From assembly GCA_035450685.1 (NCBI GenBank), contig DAOTNF010000011.1, forward strand, positions 1 to 64,000: a DNA stretch of 64,000 bases. The letters run 5' to 3'. Origin of the DNA: Syntrophosphaera sp035450685 (lineage in GTDB: Bacteria > Cloacimonadota > Cloacimonadia > Cloacimonadales > Cloacimonadaceae). Shown here piece by piece: positions 63,271 to 64,000 of this stretch (its first letter is position 1; each line of letters opens with the position of its first letter). Made by a program: the position numbers and the translations under genes. The notes below the pieces were generated by a model that was not told the DNA's origin, ran no database searches, and was given only the letters and a program-made list of their open reading frames with translations.

Positions 63271-64000
63271 TGCTAAGTATGTCACGCATCACCAGGTTTT
63301 ACAAAGGGATGAACCTCACCCTGTTCACTTTCGTGATAGTCTTTCTCTACATCCCCATCGCGATCCTGGTTATCTTCAGTTTCAACGATGCGAAAATAAT
63401 CACCACCTGGAAAGGCTTCACCCTCAAGTATTATCAGCAATTGCTGCAAAACGACAACATCATCGAAGCTTTCAAGAACACCATGCTGATCGCCGGGCTG
63501 TCCACCCTCATATCCACCCTGATCGGGGTGCTCACGGCGCTGGGACTGGAGAACAAGCACTTCAAAGGCAGAAACCATCTGCTTGCCCTCATCTATGTGC
63601 CGCTGGTAATACCCGACATCCTTATGGGCGTGTCCCTGGCTTTGCTCTTCAACTTCACCCGGGTCAATACCGGCATGTTCACCGTGCTGATCGCCCATAT
63701 CACTTTCTGCGTGTCCTACACCATTATCGTGATCCAGGCACGCCTGGAGGGCTTCGACTATTCCCTGGTGGAAGCCGCCATGGACTTGGGAGCCAAGCCT
63801 GCCACCATCTTTTTTAAGATCAAACTGCCTCTGATGCTGCCCGGGATTATCGCCGCGGCTCTGCTTGCCTTCACCCTCTCCATCGACGATTTCATCATCA
63901 CCTTCTTCACTTCCGGACGGGGCTTCAACACCCTGCCCATCTATGTGGAAGGTACCATCCGCAGGGGAACGATCACCACCATCAACTCGCTATCCACTTT
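63270..64000 (+). CDS. potC: Spermidine/putrescine ABC transporter permease PotC (3' end cut by window)
   Basis: The frame from ATG 63270 stays open to the window end (243 codons). It begins MLSMSRITRFYKGMNLTLFT and has the PotC pattern FLYIPIAILVIFSFNDAK, then WKGFTLKYYQQLLQN. Several transmembrane segments follow, with the docking motif EAAMDLGAKPATIFFKIKLP near residue 169 and LSIDDFIITFFTSG. A complete PotC is about 260-270 residues, so only a few codons are missing. A substrate-binding protein (potD) would be expected next. Confidence 0.92.
   Translation, partial: MLSMSRITRFYKGMNLTLFTFVIVFLYIPIAILVIFSFNDAKIITTWKGFTLKYYQQLLQNDNIIEAFKNTMLIAGLSTLISTLIGVLTALGLENKHFKGRNHLLALIYVPLVIPDILMGVSLALLFNFTRVNTGMFTVLIAHITFCVSYTIIVIQARLEGFDYSLVEAAMDLGAKPATIFFKIKLPLMLPGIIAAALLAFTLSIDDFIITFFTSGRGFNTLPIYVEGTIRRGTITTINSLST

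Overview
The window looks like a chromosome segment of a Gram-negative, anaerobic, amino-acid-fermenting bacterium of the FCB group, most likely Cloacimonadota (inference). The grounds are secreted proteins ending in type IX secretion (T9SS, Por) sorting domains, a PorV-family barrel, gingipain-type C25 peptidases, a Bacteroidetes-like serine palmitoyltransferase homologue and a short archaeal/eukaryotic-type ProRS. No plasmid, phage, transposase, tRNA or CRISPR array is visible. The 5' end of a 16S rRNA gene leaves the window at base 1 on the minus strand.

Layout. 1-680: 16S end, its leader and promoter region, and the first copy of a dispersed repeat. 678-7159: queC, L-asparaginase, two glycosyltransferases, rpsT, mtgA and a DUF2851 protein. 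7276-14829: a lipoprotein, four tightly packed membrane or membrane-anchored proteins of unknown function, an acyl-ACP synthetase-like enzyme, a RhaD-like aldolase and a Sel1-repeat protein. 15163-16773: a secreted FG-GAP protein. 16774-17703: a repeat-rich spacer. 17704-28531: proS-cinA-purD running into a PorU-like C25 peptidase, PorV and a lipoprotein. 29052-38217: an SLBB export protein, a Wzz/tyrosine-kinase fusion, ispE, prs, rplY, pth, rpsF, ssb, rpsR, a YybS-like protein, rplI and an internally repeated membrane protein. 38399-41335: a DUF721 protein, rpe and ffh. 41352-48872: a 2506-residue surface protein. 49479-55785 (minus strand): a small membrane protein, surE, pcm, a cyclic-nucleotide-binding protein, an AI-2E-type permease, an SPT-like enzyme and pckA. 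56453-64000: a peptidylarginine deiminase, a metallocarboxypeptidase and potA-potB-potC (cut by the window end).

The main discovery candidate is a set of extracellular enzymes acting on C-terminal arginine. The 2506-residue protein fuses an Arg-gingipain (C465, H432, E373, S1 Asp D384, with RgpB spacing) to a Porphyromonas-type peptidylarginine deiminase (D1987, H2104, D2106, N2166, C2219, and substrate arginines R2009/R2011). A second, stand-alone deiminase of the same type lies 7.6 kb downstream. Next to it is a carboxypeptidase B-like M14 enzyme whose specificity position is Asp. Together they could cut after Arg, then either citrullinate or remove the new C-terminal Arg. The PorU/PorV pair at 21713-27742 is a plausible part of the secretion route, and a polyamine-type ABC importer follows the carboxypeptidase. 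In Porphyromonas gingivalis, separate genes encode gingipain, PPAD and a Lys/Arg carboxypeptidase; here two of the activities share one chain.

A family of about 90-bp palindromic intergenic repeats occurs six times, and a run of four back-to-back perfect hairpins lies upstream of proS. Motifs and residue numbers were read by eye, and family assignments rest on remembered family features, not on searches.
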